A stretch of 64,000 nt of DNA from an uncultured Pseudomonadales bacterium (GTDB lineage: Bacteria; Pseudomonadota; Gammaproteobacteria; Pseudomonadales; Porticoccaceae). The stretch lies in NCBI GenBank assembly GCA_943788445.1, contig CALSQH010000003.1, forward strand, positions 310,001-374,000. The letters are read 5' to 3'. Position numbers and translations under genes: made by a program. The notes under the pieces are model-generated. The model was not told the DNA's origin. It worked only from the letters and a program-made list of their open reading frames with translations, and did no database searches. Positions 26,915 to 36,737 of the stretch are shown in pieces (within the stretch, counting starts at the first letter, position 1; each line of letters starts with the position of its first letter).

Positions 26915-28432
26915 TTGATTCCACTAAAAAATATTCTTGTTACCTGTGCGCTTGTTGCCCTGCTTTCAGTTGTGGTTTATAGCCAGCTGGCTTCAGTCGA
27001 TATCTTTTGGGCTTTCCGTGAAGCGGATGGGGCCACCAACTGGCAGTACGTGTCGAACTTTTCCAGTAGCCTGTTAATCATTGCCCTGTCTATTACGGCT
27101 ATTCGTCTCGCCTTTACGCGCCGCACCGCGCGCCGCTATAACCATGAGCTGGAAGAGATACGTGCCGATCTCGAAAAGCGTGTAAAAAAACGCACGGAAA
27201 CTCTCGACGAGGCCAATATTTTATTGCAAGACAGCAACAAAGCGCTGGAAGAAGAGATCGACGAGCATCTAGAAACCACCACTCGCCTGCGCCTGTCTGA
27301 ATCCTATATCACCAGTATTCTGCGTTCTATGCCGCTGATGTTGATTGGCCTAAATAAAGAGGGCGAGATCACTCAGTGGAATACCCGTGCCGAAGAGATC
27401 AGTGGCCTGCCTGAAAATACCGTGCTGGGCAAAAACCTCTGGGAAGCCTACCCAACTATGACCGTGACCCCAGCACAGATCAAAAAGGCGCAGGATGAAG
27501 ATAAAACCCTGACGATTAAATACAGCCAGCGCGGCCAGTTTCATTTTGATATCACTATTTATCCGCTTCACGATCAGCGTGATACGGGTGTGGTTATTTT
27601 GGTCGACGATGTTACCCAGCGGGTGCAGAGTGAAAATATGCTTATTCAGCGGGACAAGATGTCGTCGATGGGTGAGATGGCGGCGATTATGGCTCACGAT
27701 ATTAATATTCCGCTGCAGGCGATTCTGAAAGATGTGCAGACTGTGCGACAAGATCTTACCGAAGAGCATATAGACCCTATTGGCCTGAATGAATTACTTG
27801 AAGATGCACTTATCCGCGGTCGTCAGGCGGCAACGGTGATTCAAAATCTAGTTGCGTTTTCCGATAGTGGCGCGGGTGAAAAGCAGTTCGCCAATATCGC
27901 TCAGGTTATGGATCACAGTATTGAGTTGGCGGAAGATGTGCTGTCGGTGACCAAGGGTTTACGCTTTAAAGATGTGGTTATCAACAGAACCTATGCCGAT
28001 GAGTTGCCTGAATTGAACTGCCATGCTCCTGAACTACAGCAGGTTTTTTTGAGTTTGTTTAGATATGCTTGCCATGCACTGGGCAAAGCTGAAGACCCCG
28101 ATCATATGCCGACGATCAACATTGAGATCAGCGAGTTTTACGATGCAATATGGGTGCGTATTCAACACAATGGGTTGGGTATTAGCATTGAAGATCAGCA
28201 GTATATTTTTGAACCGTTCTTTGCCAATGAGCACGGTATTGCAGAGCATGCGGGTGCATCGACCAGTGGCGTACCAACTAAAGAAAAATACCACTACGGT
28301 GCGGCAGATCGACTGTCTTTTGCCCACTTTATTATTACCGAACAACATCAGGGGCAGGTTGCCGTTACTTCAGATATTGAGATCGGTACTACTTTTCATA
28401 TCCAGTTGCCGCTTAAAAGCAAAGGGATTTAA
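26915..28432 (+). CDS. Membrane PAS-histidine kinase-like protein with degenerate ATP-binding domain (orphan)
   Basis: The 505-aa protein has TM segments at ~8-26 and ~48-66, a coiled coil at ~75-120, a PAS domain at ~125-235, a HisKA-like helix with His261 (AAIMAHDINIPLQAIL) and a HATPase-like C-terminus. The ATPase motifs are altered: the N-box Asn is missing (SLFRYACHAL, Tyr384), the G1 box reads QHNGLG with His where Asp is expected, and the G2 glycine lid is replaced by a region reading YGAADRLSFAHF. It is therefore probably unable to bind ATP normally. The start is TTG, since no ATG or GTG fits. No response regulator is adjacent. Confidence 0.75.
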   Translation: MIPLKNILVTCALVALLSVVVYSQLASVDIFWAFREADGATNWQYVSNFSSSLLIIALSITAIRLAFTRRTARRYNHELEEIRADLEKRVKKRTETLDEANILLQDSNKALEEEIDEHLETTTRLRLSESYITSILRSMPLMLIGLNKEGEITQWNTRAEEISGLPENTVLGKNLWEAYPTMTVTPAQIKKAQDEDKTLTIKYSQRGQFHFDITIYPLHDQRDTGVVILVDDVTQRVQSENMLIQRDKMSSMGEMAAIMAHDINIPLQAILKDVQTVRQDLTEEHIDPIGLNELLEDALIRGRQAATVIQNLVAFSDSGAGEKQFANIAQVMDHSIELAEDVLSVTKGLRFKDVVINRTYADELPELNCHAPELQQVFLSLFRYACHALGKAEDPDHMPTINIEISEFYDAIWVRIQHNGLGISIEDQQYIFEPFFANEHGIAEHAGASTSGVPTKEKYHYGAADRLSFAHFIITEQHQGQVAVTSDIEIGTTFHIQLPLKSKGI

Positions 28433-28462
28433 TACTGTTTTTTAATGGCGGGAGAACACTGA

Positions 28463-28505
28463 GGGAGATCCCTCGTCTGCTGCGCTCTGTCGGGATGACA
28501 TTTTT
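28463..28505. repeat. Dispersed repeat, copy A
   Basis: The segment GGGAGATCCCTCGTC ... GCTCTGTCGGGATGACAT (28463-28501) recurs at 41657-41755 in another intergenic gap. Here it fills the gap between the histidine kinase and ybbP genes. Confidence 0.75.
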
Positions 28506-28589
28506 GTTATTTGGCTCTGTTCCCCCGTTATTTCAACCTATTTTCTGTTTTTTGACCTCTTTTATGTCATCTCAACCAGCGGGAGAAAT

Positions 28590-31088
28590 CTATAGGCTAT
28601 TCAAAACTTGCAATGGCGGCTGTGTGACCGCCTTGCGACTGTAGACAACCCCCAACAATCCAACCAGTAAACCACCACCCAGTGGGCCTGCAATCCACAG
28701 CCAGCTGTGCCAACTAAAAGGTAGGCTAAACATAAAGCGCTGCAACATAGCCACGGCAAACTCTGCCCCTAGTGCCGCTAGCAATCCGGCCATCATGCCC
28801 AGAGTGGTAAATTCAACCCACTGCACCCCCAGGATCAAACCTCTTGAGCTACCCAATGTGCGCAGTATTGCGCTCTCTTGTAAACGCTCGCTCATGGATA
28901 AACTCACTGCGGCAAACATTACTAAGATACCGCAGCCGAGTATCATCAGGGTCATCATTTCGAGTCCTCGAGTAACCTGTGAAACGATGGTGCGAATTCG
29001 ATCAATAATTTTGTCCAGCTCGATGACCTGCACGGTGGGATATTTGCGCAGCAGGTCATTGACCAGTAGTTTTTCTTCACCGGGAATATACAGGCTGGTC
29101 ATATGGGTGCGAGGATAGTCTTCCAGATAGCCTTCGGGGAATAGAAAATAGAAGTTGGGGGTCATGCTCTCCCAGTTAAGACTGCGGGTGCTGGTAACCT
29201 CTGCATCAAAGCTTAATCCACCGACACTAAATCTAACCGTATCGCCAAGGGATAAGCCTAATTCACCAGCGAGTTCGTCCTCTAGGGAGACCGGTGCCAG
29301 ACCACTGGCTGGTGCAGTGTTAGCCTGCCACCACTGCCCCTTAACGATCATATTTCCCTCGGGTAAATCGCTGGTCCAACTCAGATTCAGTTCACGACGC
29401 AGGGATTCATGGCCGTCTTTGGCGACTTGGCTTGGCAGTTGATTATTCAGGTGGGTAATGCGTCCACGAACCATGGAGTACCAGCCTGCTGTTTCCAGTT
29501 CACGTTCGTTAACCAGACTTTTCACCCCGTCCAATTCATAGGCGGCTACATTGACCAAAAAATGGTTGGGCGCGTCATCTGCTAGCTGCCAGCGCCATTC
29601 ATCAATCAACGAGGTTCTTACCACCACCATAATCATCAACAGTGCGATGGCGCCAGAAAAGCCCACCATCTGAATTAGGCTGGGTTTTTTACGTCGCCAC
29701 AGGTTCGATAAGGCTAAGCGCCAGATACTGCCCATCCAATGACCGTAGGTTTTTCCTAAGCGCAGTAATACTAGACCCACGGCAATAGAGGCTGCGGCAG
29801 TGATCGCAAAGCCGAACAGTATGGCCATTGAGAGGTAGAGGTTTCTACTGTACCAAAAGAGTAGAACTGCGACCGTCAGCACCCCTAATGATCCGCGCAC
29901 TAGGCTGTTCAGTGATTTGGATTGAATGTCGCGACGCAGTACTGCGAGCGGTGACTGGGTTGGCAGATGCCAGAGTGCAGGCAGGGTAAAACCAATAAGA
30001 CAGAGAATACCCGTAGCAAAACCGGTTATCCAAGGTTTCAGACCAGCCGCGGGTAAGGCTATGGGCAACCATTCACGAACGGTTGTAATTAATAGCTGAT
30101 GAAATCCCCAACCAACCAACAGGCCCACGGCAGAGCCAGCAATTCCAAGCAAGATAATCTGTTGAATATAGAGCCTGCGAACGGCGTTGGCTGAGATACC
30201 CCAACCTTTAAATAACGCGACCTGAAGTAGCTGGCCATTGGCAAAATGATGGCTGGCTAGTGCCAGCGCGATTCCGGCTAGAACCACACCTATGCTTCCC
30301 GCCAAGAGTAAAAACCGCCGACCTTTGTCCATGGTGCTGGCAATACTGGCCTGGGCTTCATCGGGGGTAATTATGCGGTCATGGACATCCAATTGCTGCT
30401 TTAACCAGTCCACATAAGTGTCGAAGTTATCGGCTTGCCCCTCATTGGCAGCGATAAGCAATCTATAGGAAACACGACTGCCAGGCTGAATAACGCCAGA
30501 GGCTGGCAGGTCTTGCCAGTTCATTAAAATCCGTGCACCAAAAGCGGAAAAGGAACTGCCACTGTCCGGCTCTTCGATTAATATCTGGGTTACTTTAAAG
30601 CTGCCATCGCCCACATCAATGGCATCGCCAAGCTCAACATTGAGCAGTGGCAACAGGCGCGAATCGACCCAGAGTTCGCCGGGTTGTGGGCCTGATCCAA
30701 CGCTTTCTATGTCGGCATCATCAATAGCAAAGGGAACGCTGGAACGCTTTAGCGCTCCACGCAGAGGGTAACTGCTCTCTACCGCTTTTAGCGAGGCGAG
30801 ATGCATCTCGTCACCAAAGTAGGTCATAGAGGCAAACGACGCTGTCCGAGCTGTTCTGACACCCTCCTCCGCGGCTCGCTCTAACCACCCTGACTCAATG
30901 GCTACACTGCTGGAAACCACTAGATCAGCGGCTAAAAATGAACTGGATTCTTTAACCAGTGCTAGCTCTACGCGCTCGGCTAAAAGGGCAACCGAGGTAA
31001 CCACGGCAACCGCTAAAACCAACGATGAAAAGATCAGTCCGAGCTGCCTGCCGCGCCAACTGCGCAGTAACATTTTTAAGGCCAGCAT
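28590..31088 (-). CDS. ybbP: ABC transporter permease YbbP (FtsX/MacB type)
   Basis: The 832-aa protein has the YbbP layout: one N-terminal TM, a large periplasmic domain, several TMs from ~265 to 480, a second periplasmic domain, and a final group of four TMs (~705-820). The FtsX domain appears twice. Its ATG overlaps the ybbA stop by one base (TGATG). The pair is divergent from tesA as in other gammaproteobacteria. Substrate is unknown; the family (MacB-like mechanotransmission) usually moves periplasmic or outer-membrane-bound substrates rather than importing solutes. Confidence 0.92.
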   Translation of the reverse strand: MLALKMLLRSWRGRQLGLIFSSLVLAVAVVTSVALLAERVELALVKESSSFLAADLVVSSSVAIESGWLERAAEEGVRTARTASFASMTYFGDEMHLASLKAVESSYPLRGALKRSSVPFAIDDADIESVGSGPQPGELWVDSRLLPLLNVELGDAIDVGDGSFKVTQILIEEPDSGSSFSAFGARILMNWQDLPASGVIQPGSRVSYRLLIAANEGQADNFDTYVDWLKQQLDVHDRIITPDEAQASIASTMDKGRRFLLLAGSIGVVLAGIALALASHHFANGQLLQVALFKGWGISANAVRRLYIQQIILLGIAGSAVGLLVGWGFHQLLITTVREWLPIALPAAGLKPWITGFATGILCLIGFTLPALWHLPTQSPLAVLRRDIQSKSLNSLVRGSLGVLTVAVLLFWYSRNLYLSMAILFGFAITAAASIAVGLVLLRLGKTYGHWMGSIWRLALSNLWRRKKPSLIQMVGFSGAIALLMIMVVVRTSLIDEWRWQLADDAPNHFLVNVAAYELDGVKSLVNERELETAGWYSMVRGRITHLNNQLPSQVAKDGHESLRRELNLSWTSDLPEGNMIVKGQWWQANTAPASGLAPVSLEDELAGELGLSLGDTVRFSVGGLSFDAEVTSTRSLNWESMTPNFYFLFPEGYLEDYPRTHMTSLYIPGEEKLLVNDLLRKYPTVQVIELDKIIDRIRTIVSQVTRGLEMMTLMILGCGILVMFAAVSLSMSERLQESAILRTLGSSRGLILGVQWVEFTTLGMMAGLLAALGAEFAVAMLQRFMFSLPFSWHSWLWIAGPLGGGLLVGLLGVVYSRKAVTQPPLQVLNSL

Positions 31089-31768
31089 CAGGCGGTAATT
31101 CCTGTGGGTTCGGCAAGTTGACGACCGGCCTGTAATTCCAGCGTGCGTTTACAGCGTGCCGCAAGGGTCTTTTCATGGGTGACTAATATTAAGGTGGTGC
31201 CCTCTTCTTTATTCAGCTCAAAGAGTAGGTCATTAATTTTTTTACCGGTTCCAGTATCCAGATTGCCGGTGGGTTCATCGGCAAACAATAGCGTCGGACG
31301 GCAGGCAAAGGCTCGAGCCAGTGCGACTCGCTGTTGTTCACCACCGGAAAGTTGGCGCGGATAATGGCTGACTCGCTGCCCGAGACCGACGCGTTCAAGA
31401 TAGTGTTTGGCGGTTTGCAATGCATCATCAATGCCCTGCAATTCTAGGGGCAATGCGACATTTTCGAGTGCCGTTAAGCCGGGCAATAGATGGAATGATT
31501 GAAAAACAAAACCCACATGACCTGCACGAACTCCGGCACGGCCCTCTTCGTCCATAGCGGTAATATCTTGTCCGTCAATACAGACGGTGCCGGAGGTGGG
31601 TAAATCTAAACCCGCCAAAATGCCCAGCAAGGTAGATTTTCCTGATCCTGAAGAACCTATAATCGCCAGTGTTTCTCCCGCCTCTACCGACAGATTGATC
31701 CCATCGAGAATATCTAGCGTACCTTCTGAGGTAACCACCTGTTTACTAACATTGCTTACTTCTATCAT
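31088..31768 (-). CDS. ybbA: ABC transporter ATP-binding protein YbbA
   Basis: The start is the ATG at 31768 (MIEVSNVSKQ); the longer frame would run into the tesA region. At 226 aa it has Walker A GSSGSGKST, signature LSGGEQQRVALARA, Walker B LLFADEPTGNLD and the H-loop LVTHE. The LolD/MacB subfamily pattern (PTGNLD) fits its partner YbbP. Confidence 0.95.
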   Translation of the reverse strand: MIEVSNVSKQVVTSEGTLDILDGINLSVEAGETLAIIGSSGSGKSTLLGILAGLDLPTSGTVCIDGQDITAMDEEGRAGVRAGHVGFVFQSFHLLPGLTALENVALPLELQGIDDALQTAKHYLERVGLGQRVSHYPRQLSGGEQQRVALARAFACRPTLLFADEPTGNLDTGTGKKINDLLFELNKEEGTTLILVTHEKTLAARCKRTLELQAGRQLAEPTGITA

Positions 31769-31780
31769 TAAATAATTCCA

Positions 31781-31809
31781 TTGCGGGCTACAATTACGGG
31801 CTGTATAAA
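31781..31809 (+). promoter_or_regulatory. Sigma-70 promoter candidate for tesA
   Basis: TTGCGG (31781-31786), a 17-nt spacer and TATAAA (31804-31809), ~63 nt ahead of the tesA ATG at 31879, within the ybbA/tesA divergent gap. Confidence 0.5.
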
Positions 31810-31878
31810 ATACACTACGGTTGGCAATAGTAAGTGTATTGGTTTTTGTATTCACCCACTAATAAACAGAGTTGTTTT

Positions 31879-32481
31879 ATGCGTTTTTCCAAACTGCTAG
31901 TACTGTTGTTTTTTTTGGCGGGCAATAGTTATGCATCGACATTGCTGGTTCTCGGCGATAGCCTGAGTGCTGGCTATGGTATTAATCCCGACAATGGTTG
32001 GGTGAATTTATTACGCGCTGACTTAGAGCCCAAGCATGCGATCATTAACGCCAGTATTAGCGGTGATACCACGGGTAATGGCCTGGCTCGACTGCCTGTG
32101 CTGCTGAAGAAATTTAAACCGACCTATGTACTCTTGGAACTCGGCGGTAATGACGGTCTGCGTGGCCATCCACTGTCGAAAATGAAAGCCAATTTACAGA
32201 CTATGATCGACTTATGCCGTAAGCATAATGCCCAGCCAATTCTATTTGCTATGCGCCTTCCGCCGAATTACGGCAAACGCTATTCGGATACCTTTGCTCA
32301 GGTGTTTCCAACACTGGCAGAAGAACAGCTTATTCCTCTGGTGCCCTTTCAGTTTGAAAAGCTGGTACTGATGGAAGGAATGATTCAGCAGGATGGTATT
32401 CATCCCACCGAGCCTGCACAACCGATTATCAAACAGGCTGTTTTGACCGCGTTTGAAAAGCTATTAAATAATCAGCCCTGA
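31879..32481 (+). CDS. tesA: Acyl-CoA thioesterase I / lysophospholipase L1 TesA
   Basis: The start is the ATG at 31879, giving 200 aa with a signal peptide (~17-19 residues, ending NSYA); the upstream frame from 31834 would hide the signal. SGNH hydrolase blocks are present: GDSLSAGYG (nucleophile Ser), the SGDTTGNG Gly block, GGNDGLRG (Asn) and DGIHPTE (Asp/His). It is a periplasmic esterase/thioesterase. It is divergent from ybbAP and overlaps msrB by 10 nt tail to tail. Confidence 0.95.
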   Translation: MRFSKLLVLLFFLAGNSYASTLLVLGDSLSAGYGINPDNGWVNLLRADLEPKHAIINASISGDTTGNGLARLPVLLKKFKPTYVLLELGGNDGLRGHPLSKMKANLQTMIDLCRKHNAQPILFAMRLPPNYGKRYSDTFAQVFPTLAEEQLIPLVPFQFEKLVLMEGMIQQDGIHPTEPAQPIIKQAVLTAFEKLLNNQP

Positions 32482-32966
32482 GACTTGCCGACAGCCTTGG
32501 GCACAAACTTCAGAGCCAAGCCATTATTGCACCAGCGCAACCCCGTGGGTTTCGGGCCGTCGTCAAATACATGGCCCTGATGTCCGCCGCAGCGCGCACA
32601 GTGATATTCAGTACGCGGCCAGATCAACTTAAAATCCCGCTTAGTTTGCAAATGCCCTTCGATTTTATCGAAGAATGAGGGCCAGCCGGTGCCGCTTTCG
32701 TATTTCATCGCCGAGGTAAATAATCGCAGATCACAGCCCACACAGCGGTATTCGCCCTCGCGATGCTCTTGATTTAAAAGGCTGCTACCCGAGGGTTCGG
32801 TGCCCTCGTCGCGCAAAATATAATACTGATCTGGGGTGAGTAGTTTTCTCCACTCACTGTCCAATCGCTCAATTGTTTCCACCGCCCAGAGTTTGGCTGA
32901 GGTAGCAGCTGCCACAAAACCAAGTCCAACTCGCTGTATCCATGCACGTCTGTCCATAATATTCAC
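32472..32966 (-). CDS. msrB: Peptide-methionine (R)-S-oxide reductase MsrB with exported N-terminus
   Basis: The 164-aa protein has two zinc CxxC pairs (CVGC, CARC), the SGTGWPSF substrate block and the resolving/catalytic RWCNNGLAL near the C-terminus. The first ~28 residues (MDRRAWIQRVGLGFVAAATS) form an Arg-Arg plus hydrophobic leader like a Tat signal, followed by ALW-type residues. Most MsrB proteins are cytosolic; this one may act in the periplasm on oxidised Met. The twin Arg without a full S/T-RRxFLK leaves Tat versus anchor undecided. Confidence 0.9.
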   Translation of the reverse strand: MNIMDRRAWIQRVGLGFVAAATSAKLWAVETIERLDSEWRKLLTPDQYYILRDEGTEPSGSSLLNQEHREGEYRCVGCDLRLFTSAMKYESGTGWPSFFDKIEGHLQTKRDFKLIWPRTEYHCARCGGHQGHVFDDGPKPTGLRWCNNGLALKFVPKAVGKSQG

Positions 32967-33010
32967 CTTAGGCTGTTTTAACGGGTTGTAAGTGTATGAC
33001 CGCTCAAGTA

Positions 33011-33925
33011 TTAATTTACTCCCTGAGGATGTTCGATAGGCGAAGATTTTTTCAGAAACACTTTGAGCTGCGAAACTAGGCCACCGAATAAAATCAGCGC
33101 ACAGCCAATCATCTCGGTAAGGGTTAGATATTCATTGAGTAACCACCAACCTCCGATTGCAGCAAACACTGCTTCAAAACTGAGAATAATTGCAGCATGA
33201 GAGGCCGGCGCAGTTCGCATACCTACGACCTGAAGCGAGAAGGCCACGCCTGAAGAGAGCACGCCCACATAGAGGAGCGCGACACCGGCATCGAGCACTG
33301 ACTGCCAGTTCCAAGTCTCCACCAAGAGCATTATCAATCCGCTGATTAGCGCTGCCACAGTGAACTGGATGAACATCAGGCGATAGACGGATATTTCATT
33401 GGCTCTGCGTCCGGTGTAAATCACATGCAGCGCCCAGACGACGGCACTGATCAGGATTAGCCCATCACCGAGAAGGAAGTTAGGACTTTCAATCTGGGCA
33501 AGAAAGTACAGCCCGATAATTGACAGGACGATGCCCAGCCATGTCGGCCATTCTGTACGATTACCCAATAGCAAACCAATCAGCGGCACAAAAATAATGT
33601 ACACACCGGTCAAGAAACCGGCGCGACCGACGGTGGTATATAACAACCCGGCCTGCTGTAAAAGCATACCCGCCGCCATAACCACACCCAGCAGCATGGC
33701 TTTTTTATCCACCCCGGTCACCACCAATACCTGCTTGGGTTTTTCCATCAAATACCAGATCGGCACTATGGCCACGGCGGCAATCACAAAGCGGCAAAAG
33801 ACAAACGTGATAGGGCCAATATGATCCATACCCGAGCTTTGAAAAACAAAGGCTAAACCCCAAATGGCGGCGGTTAATAATAGGATCAGGTCGGCACGAA
33901 AGTCGGCTTTATTGCTCATACGCAC
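33011..33925 (-). CDS. EamA/DMT family exporter
   Basis: The 304-aa protein has ten hydrophobic helices in two EamA repeats (ALIWGLAFVFQSSG early; VVWALHVIYTGRRA at mid). Family members export amino acids and metabolites. An internal ATG at 33919 (MSNK) is an equally possible start. It lies downstream of recJ on the same strand with a 63-nt gap. Confidence 0.88.
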   Translation of the reverse strand: MRMSNKADFRADLILLLTAAIWGLAFVFQSSGMDHIGPITFVFCRFVIAAVAIVPIWYLMEKPKQVLVVTGVDKKAMLLGVVMAAGMLLQQAGLLYTTVGRAGFLTGVYIIFVPLIGLLLGNRTEWPTWLGIVLSIIGLYFLAQIESPNFLLGDGLILISAVVWALHVIYTGRRANEISVYRLMFIQFTVAALISGLIMLLVETWNWQSVLDAGVALLYVGVLSSGVAFSLQVVGMRTAPASHAAIILSFEAVFAAIGGWWLLNEYLTLTEMIGCALILFGGLVSQLKVFLKKSSPIEHPQGVN

Positions 33926-33988
33926 TCCAAAAGAGACAGCCGAAAAAGTTACCGGCCAAAAAGTTCGTTTTTCTTAATCCTGCTTGAG

Positions 33989-35719
33989 TTAGCAGGCTTC
34001 AATAAACTGGATTAATAGTTGTAGTTTTTCCAGTCCGCGGTACTCATTGATATCCAAACGAAACACACAGCGCACAGTCTCTGCCCGATGATTGGGCCAC
34101 TCGTCGACATCAATATTAAAACAGATAGCGTCAATACCACGATTGGGCTCAGACTCGTGAGCCAAGACTAACTTTAAATGCTTCTCACCGACAATACGCT
34201 GTTGCCTGATAAGGAACAACCCTTCAAAACAGGGCTCGGGAAACAGCTGCCCCCAGGGGCCGCCATCGCGCAGTAGATGCGCGGTATTCATAGATAGCTG
34301 ATCAGACGCCAACTCACCATCGGTATCCATTCGCGCCAGCAGATCATCGGCACCGAGGGCTTTCTCAACCTGGCGCTGAAAAGCCTTTTCAAATTCGAGC
34401 AGTTTGTTTTCATCCAAACTTAAACCCGCAGCCATTGCATGGCCACCAAACTTAGTGATTAAACCGGGATTTTGAGTTGCCACTGCATCCAGCGCATCGC
34501 GGATATGCAGACCGGGAATTGATCTCGATGACCCTTTAAGTTGGCCGCCATCACCGCGCGCAAAAGCAACCACAGGACGGTTATATTTTTCTTTAATTCT
34601 TGAGGCCAATAAGCCCACCACACCCTGATGCCATTCCGGCTGAAAAAGGCACAGCGCTACGGGCACTTCGCCCTCAAGGGACAGGGGGATTTGTTCGACA
34701 ATCGCCAAGGCTTCGCGCTGCATACCCTGTTCGATTAATTTCCGGTCTTGATTGAGTTCATCAAGCTGTTGAGCACTGTGCATGGCCTGTTGCGGATCGT
34801 TGGTCAGCAAACATTGAATGCCCAGCGAAATATCGTCCAGACGACCCGCGGCGTTTAGTCTGGGGCCTACGGCAAAACCTAAATCTGTAGCCACTAATCG
34901 CTGTAGCGGTTTTCCGGCGATGGTTAACAGGGCTTGAATACCCGGACGGCACTGGCCCGCGCGAATACGCATCAATCCCTGATAAACCAGCGCGCGATTA
35001 ACCTGATCTAGGGGGACCACATCGGCAACCGTTCCCAGCGCGACCAGATCGAGCCAACTGGCCATATTCGGTTCGGCGATTTCATGCTGCGCGAACCAAT
35101 CTAATTTACGCAGCTCAGCGCGCAGTGCACTGAGTAGATAAAAAGCTACGCCGACACCGGCTAGGTTTTTAGTCGGAAAATCACAGCCGGGTTGGTTGGG
35201 GTTAACAACGGCCGCGGCATCCGGAAGGCTTGCGCCGGGCAGATGGTGGTCGGTGACAATAACCTGCATACCCAGCTTGTTGGCATGGGCGACACCCTCA
35301 ATACTGGAGATCCCATTGTCGACGGTAATAATTATATCTGGGCGTTTCCCTAAGGCTAAATCAACAATTTCCGGCGTCAGCCCATAGCCATAATCAAAGC
35401 GGTTGGGGACTAAAAAGTCGACCTGCTGATAGCCCATGGCGGTCAGCGCTAAGACCATCAGGGCTGAACTGGTTGCGCCATCGGCGTCGAAGTCTCCAAC
35501 AATAAGCACTCGCTGCTGTTCGTTTAGTACACTGATTAATAGTTCTAGGGCTGCCGGAATACCCTGCATGGCGGCAGGAGCTGGCAAGCATGAGAGTTTG
35601 CGCTCGAGGGCGGCGCTATCAACAATGCCGCGAGCCTGATAAATACGTTTTAGTAGAGGGTCTAGTTGACCGTCGAAATTACCCAGATCTGCGTCGAAGG
35701 TGCGCGCTTGAATTAACAT
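33989..35719 (-). CDS. recJ: Single-stranded-DNA exonuclease RecJ
   Basis: The 576-aa protein has DHH-family motifs: VGDFDADGATSSAL (motif I), TVDNGISS (II), VTDHHLPG (III, DHH) and the DHHA1 block KFGGHAMAAGLSL. It is a 5'-3' ssDNA exonuclease in RecF recombination and mismatch repair. The start overlaps the stop of the upstream hydrolase by 7 nt. In Pseudomonas recJ is near dsbC-hom-thrC; here ~6 kb with the biotin operon lies between. Confidence 0.96.
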   Translation of the reverse strand: MLIQARTFDADLGNFDGQLDPLLKRIYQARGIVDSAALERKLSCLPAPAAMQGIPAALELLISVLNEQQRVLIVGDFDADGATSSALMVLALTAMGYQQVDFLVPNRFDYGYGLTPEIVDLALGKRPDIIITVDNGISSIEGVAHANKLGMQVIVTDHHLPGASLPDAAAVVNPNQPGCDFPTKNLAGVGVAFYLLSALRAELRKLDWFAQHEIAEPNMASWLDLVALGTVADVVPLDQVNRALVYQGLMRIRAGQCRPGIQALLTIAGKPLQRLVATDLGFAVGPRLNAAGRLDDISLGIQCLLTNDPQQAMHSAQQLDELNQDRKLIEQGMQREALAIVEQIPLSLEGEVPVALCLFQPEWHQGVVGLLASRIKEKYNRPVVAFARGDGGQLKGSSRSIPGLHIRDALDAVATQNPGLITKFGGHAMAAGLSLDENKLLEFEKAFQRQVEKALGADDLLARMDTDGELASDQLSMNTAHLLRDGGPWGQLFPEPCFEGLFLIRQQRIVGEKHLKLVLAHESEPNRGIDAICFNIDVDEWPNHRAETVRCVFRLDINEYRGLEKLQLLIQFIEAC

Positions 35720-36669
35720 ACTGGTTGCCCAAGTGTGAGTGGTTTAGCTTTGCGCTCTAACCATTCGAGTAAGATTTCATTAGTCGCTTGCGGCTGTTCT
35801 TGCTGAATCCAATGTCCGCAGGGCAATGAATGTAATTCAAGATCGGCGATTTTATCGTTCATATCAACTTGCGGCACCATATCGTAGTCACCGTAAATCA
35901 TCAGTGTCGGCTGGGTAATCTTCTGTTCTACATGAGCCGTTAGTTCCCAATTGCGGGTAAAGTTGCGGTACCAGTTGCAGGGGGGAACAAAGCCGCCCTC
36001 GCTAAAGGCATCGACAAATACCTTTAAATCTTCCTCGCTGAGCATCAGTTCACCACGCTTATAATCAATTTCCGCGGCGTTAATAATATTAAAGCCAACC
36101 GCTGGTCGATTCTCGCTATCAAGCCAATGCTTGGTTCGGTAAAGGTTGCGCAATGTACGCTGGGGATTACTTTCGAAAGAGTGCGCGGCTACATCCGGCT
36201 GACGGTTAAAGTGCACCAGATAAAACTCAGGCCCTAGCATTTTTTCCCAAAATGCCACCGGCTCTGTCGGCTCTCGGCCTCTAAATGGCACTGACAAATT
36301 GGCCAGAGCAATCACCCGACTGGGATTTAGTAGCGCGTGTTGCCAGACCATAATCGCGCCCCAGTCATGGCCGACATAAATAGCTTTTTCAATACCTAGT
36401 GCATCGAGAAGGGCATTTTGATCATTGGTCAGATGAAAAATATCGTAGGCTTCTACATCGGCGGGTTTATCGGAATGACCGTAACCGCGCTGATTGGGAA
36501 TAATGCAGTGATAACCGGCGTTAACTAGCGGTTCTATTTGATAGCGCCAACTGTAGGCGAGTTCCGGCCAACCATGACAGAGCACTAGCGGAATACCCCC
36601 CTGCCCGGCCTGAAAGACTTCAAGCTGAATACCATTGCAGGCAATCATTGTGGGGCTCGGAAACTGCAT
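35713..36669 (-). CDS. Alpha/beta hydrolase, epoxide hydrolase-like
   Basis: The 318-aa protein has the oxyanion block HGWPELAYSW, the nucleophile elbow VGHDWGA (Asp nucleophile as in epoxide hydrolases and dehalogenases) and a C-terminal catalytic His (PCGHWIQQEQP), typical of soluble epoxide hydrolases. The second acid is probably the Asp in YGDYDMVP. Cytoplasmic, no signal. The natural substrate is unknown. Confidence 0.88.
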   Translation of the reverse strand: MQFPSPTMIACNGIQLEVFQAGQGGIPLVLCHGWPELAYSWRYQIEPLVNAGYHCIIPNQRGYGHSDKPADVEAYDIFHLTNDQNALLDALGIEKAIYVGHDWGAIMVWQHALLNPSRVIALANLSVPFRGREPTEPVAFWEKMLGPEFYLVHFNRQPDVAAHSFESNPQRTLRNLYRTKHWLDSENRPAVGFNIINAAEIDYKRGELMLSEEDLKVFVDAFSEGGFVPPCNWYRNFTRNWELTAHVEQKITQPTLMIYGDYDMVPQVDMNDKIADLELHSLPCGHWIQQEQPQATNEILLEWLERKAKPLTLGQPVC

Positions 36670-36737
36670 AGAAAAACTCCGCTCTATTGTCGGGTGACGT
36701 GAACAGTTTAGTCGGCTGCGGTCGGGATATTCCTGAC

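Noticed and set aside
28034..28348. Minus-strand frame inside the histidine kinase
   Set aside because: It is a shadow of the plus-strand gene, with no SD and no recognisable protein.
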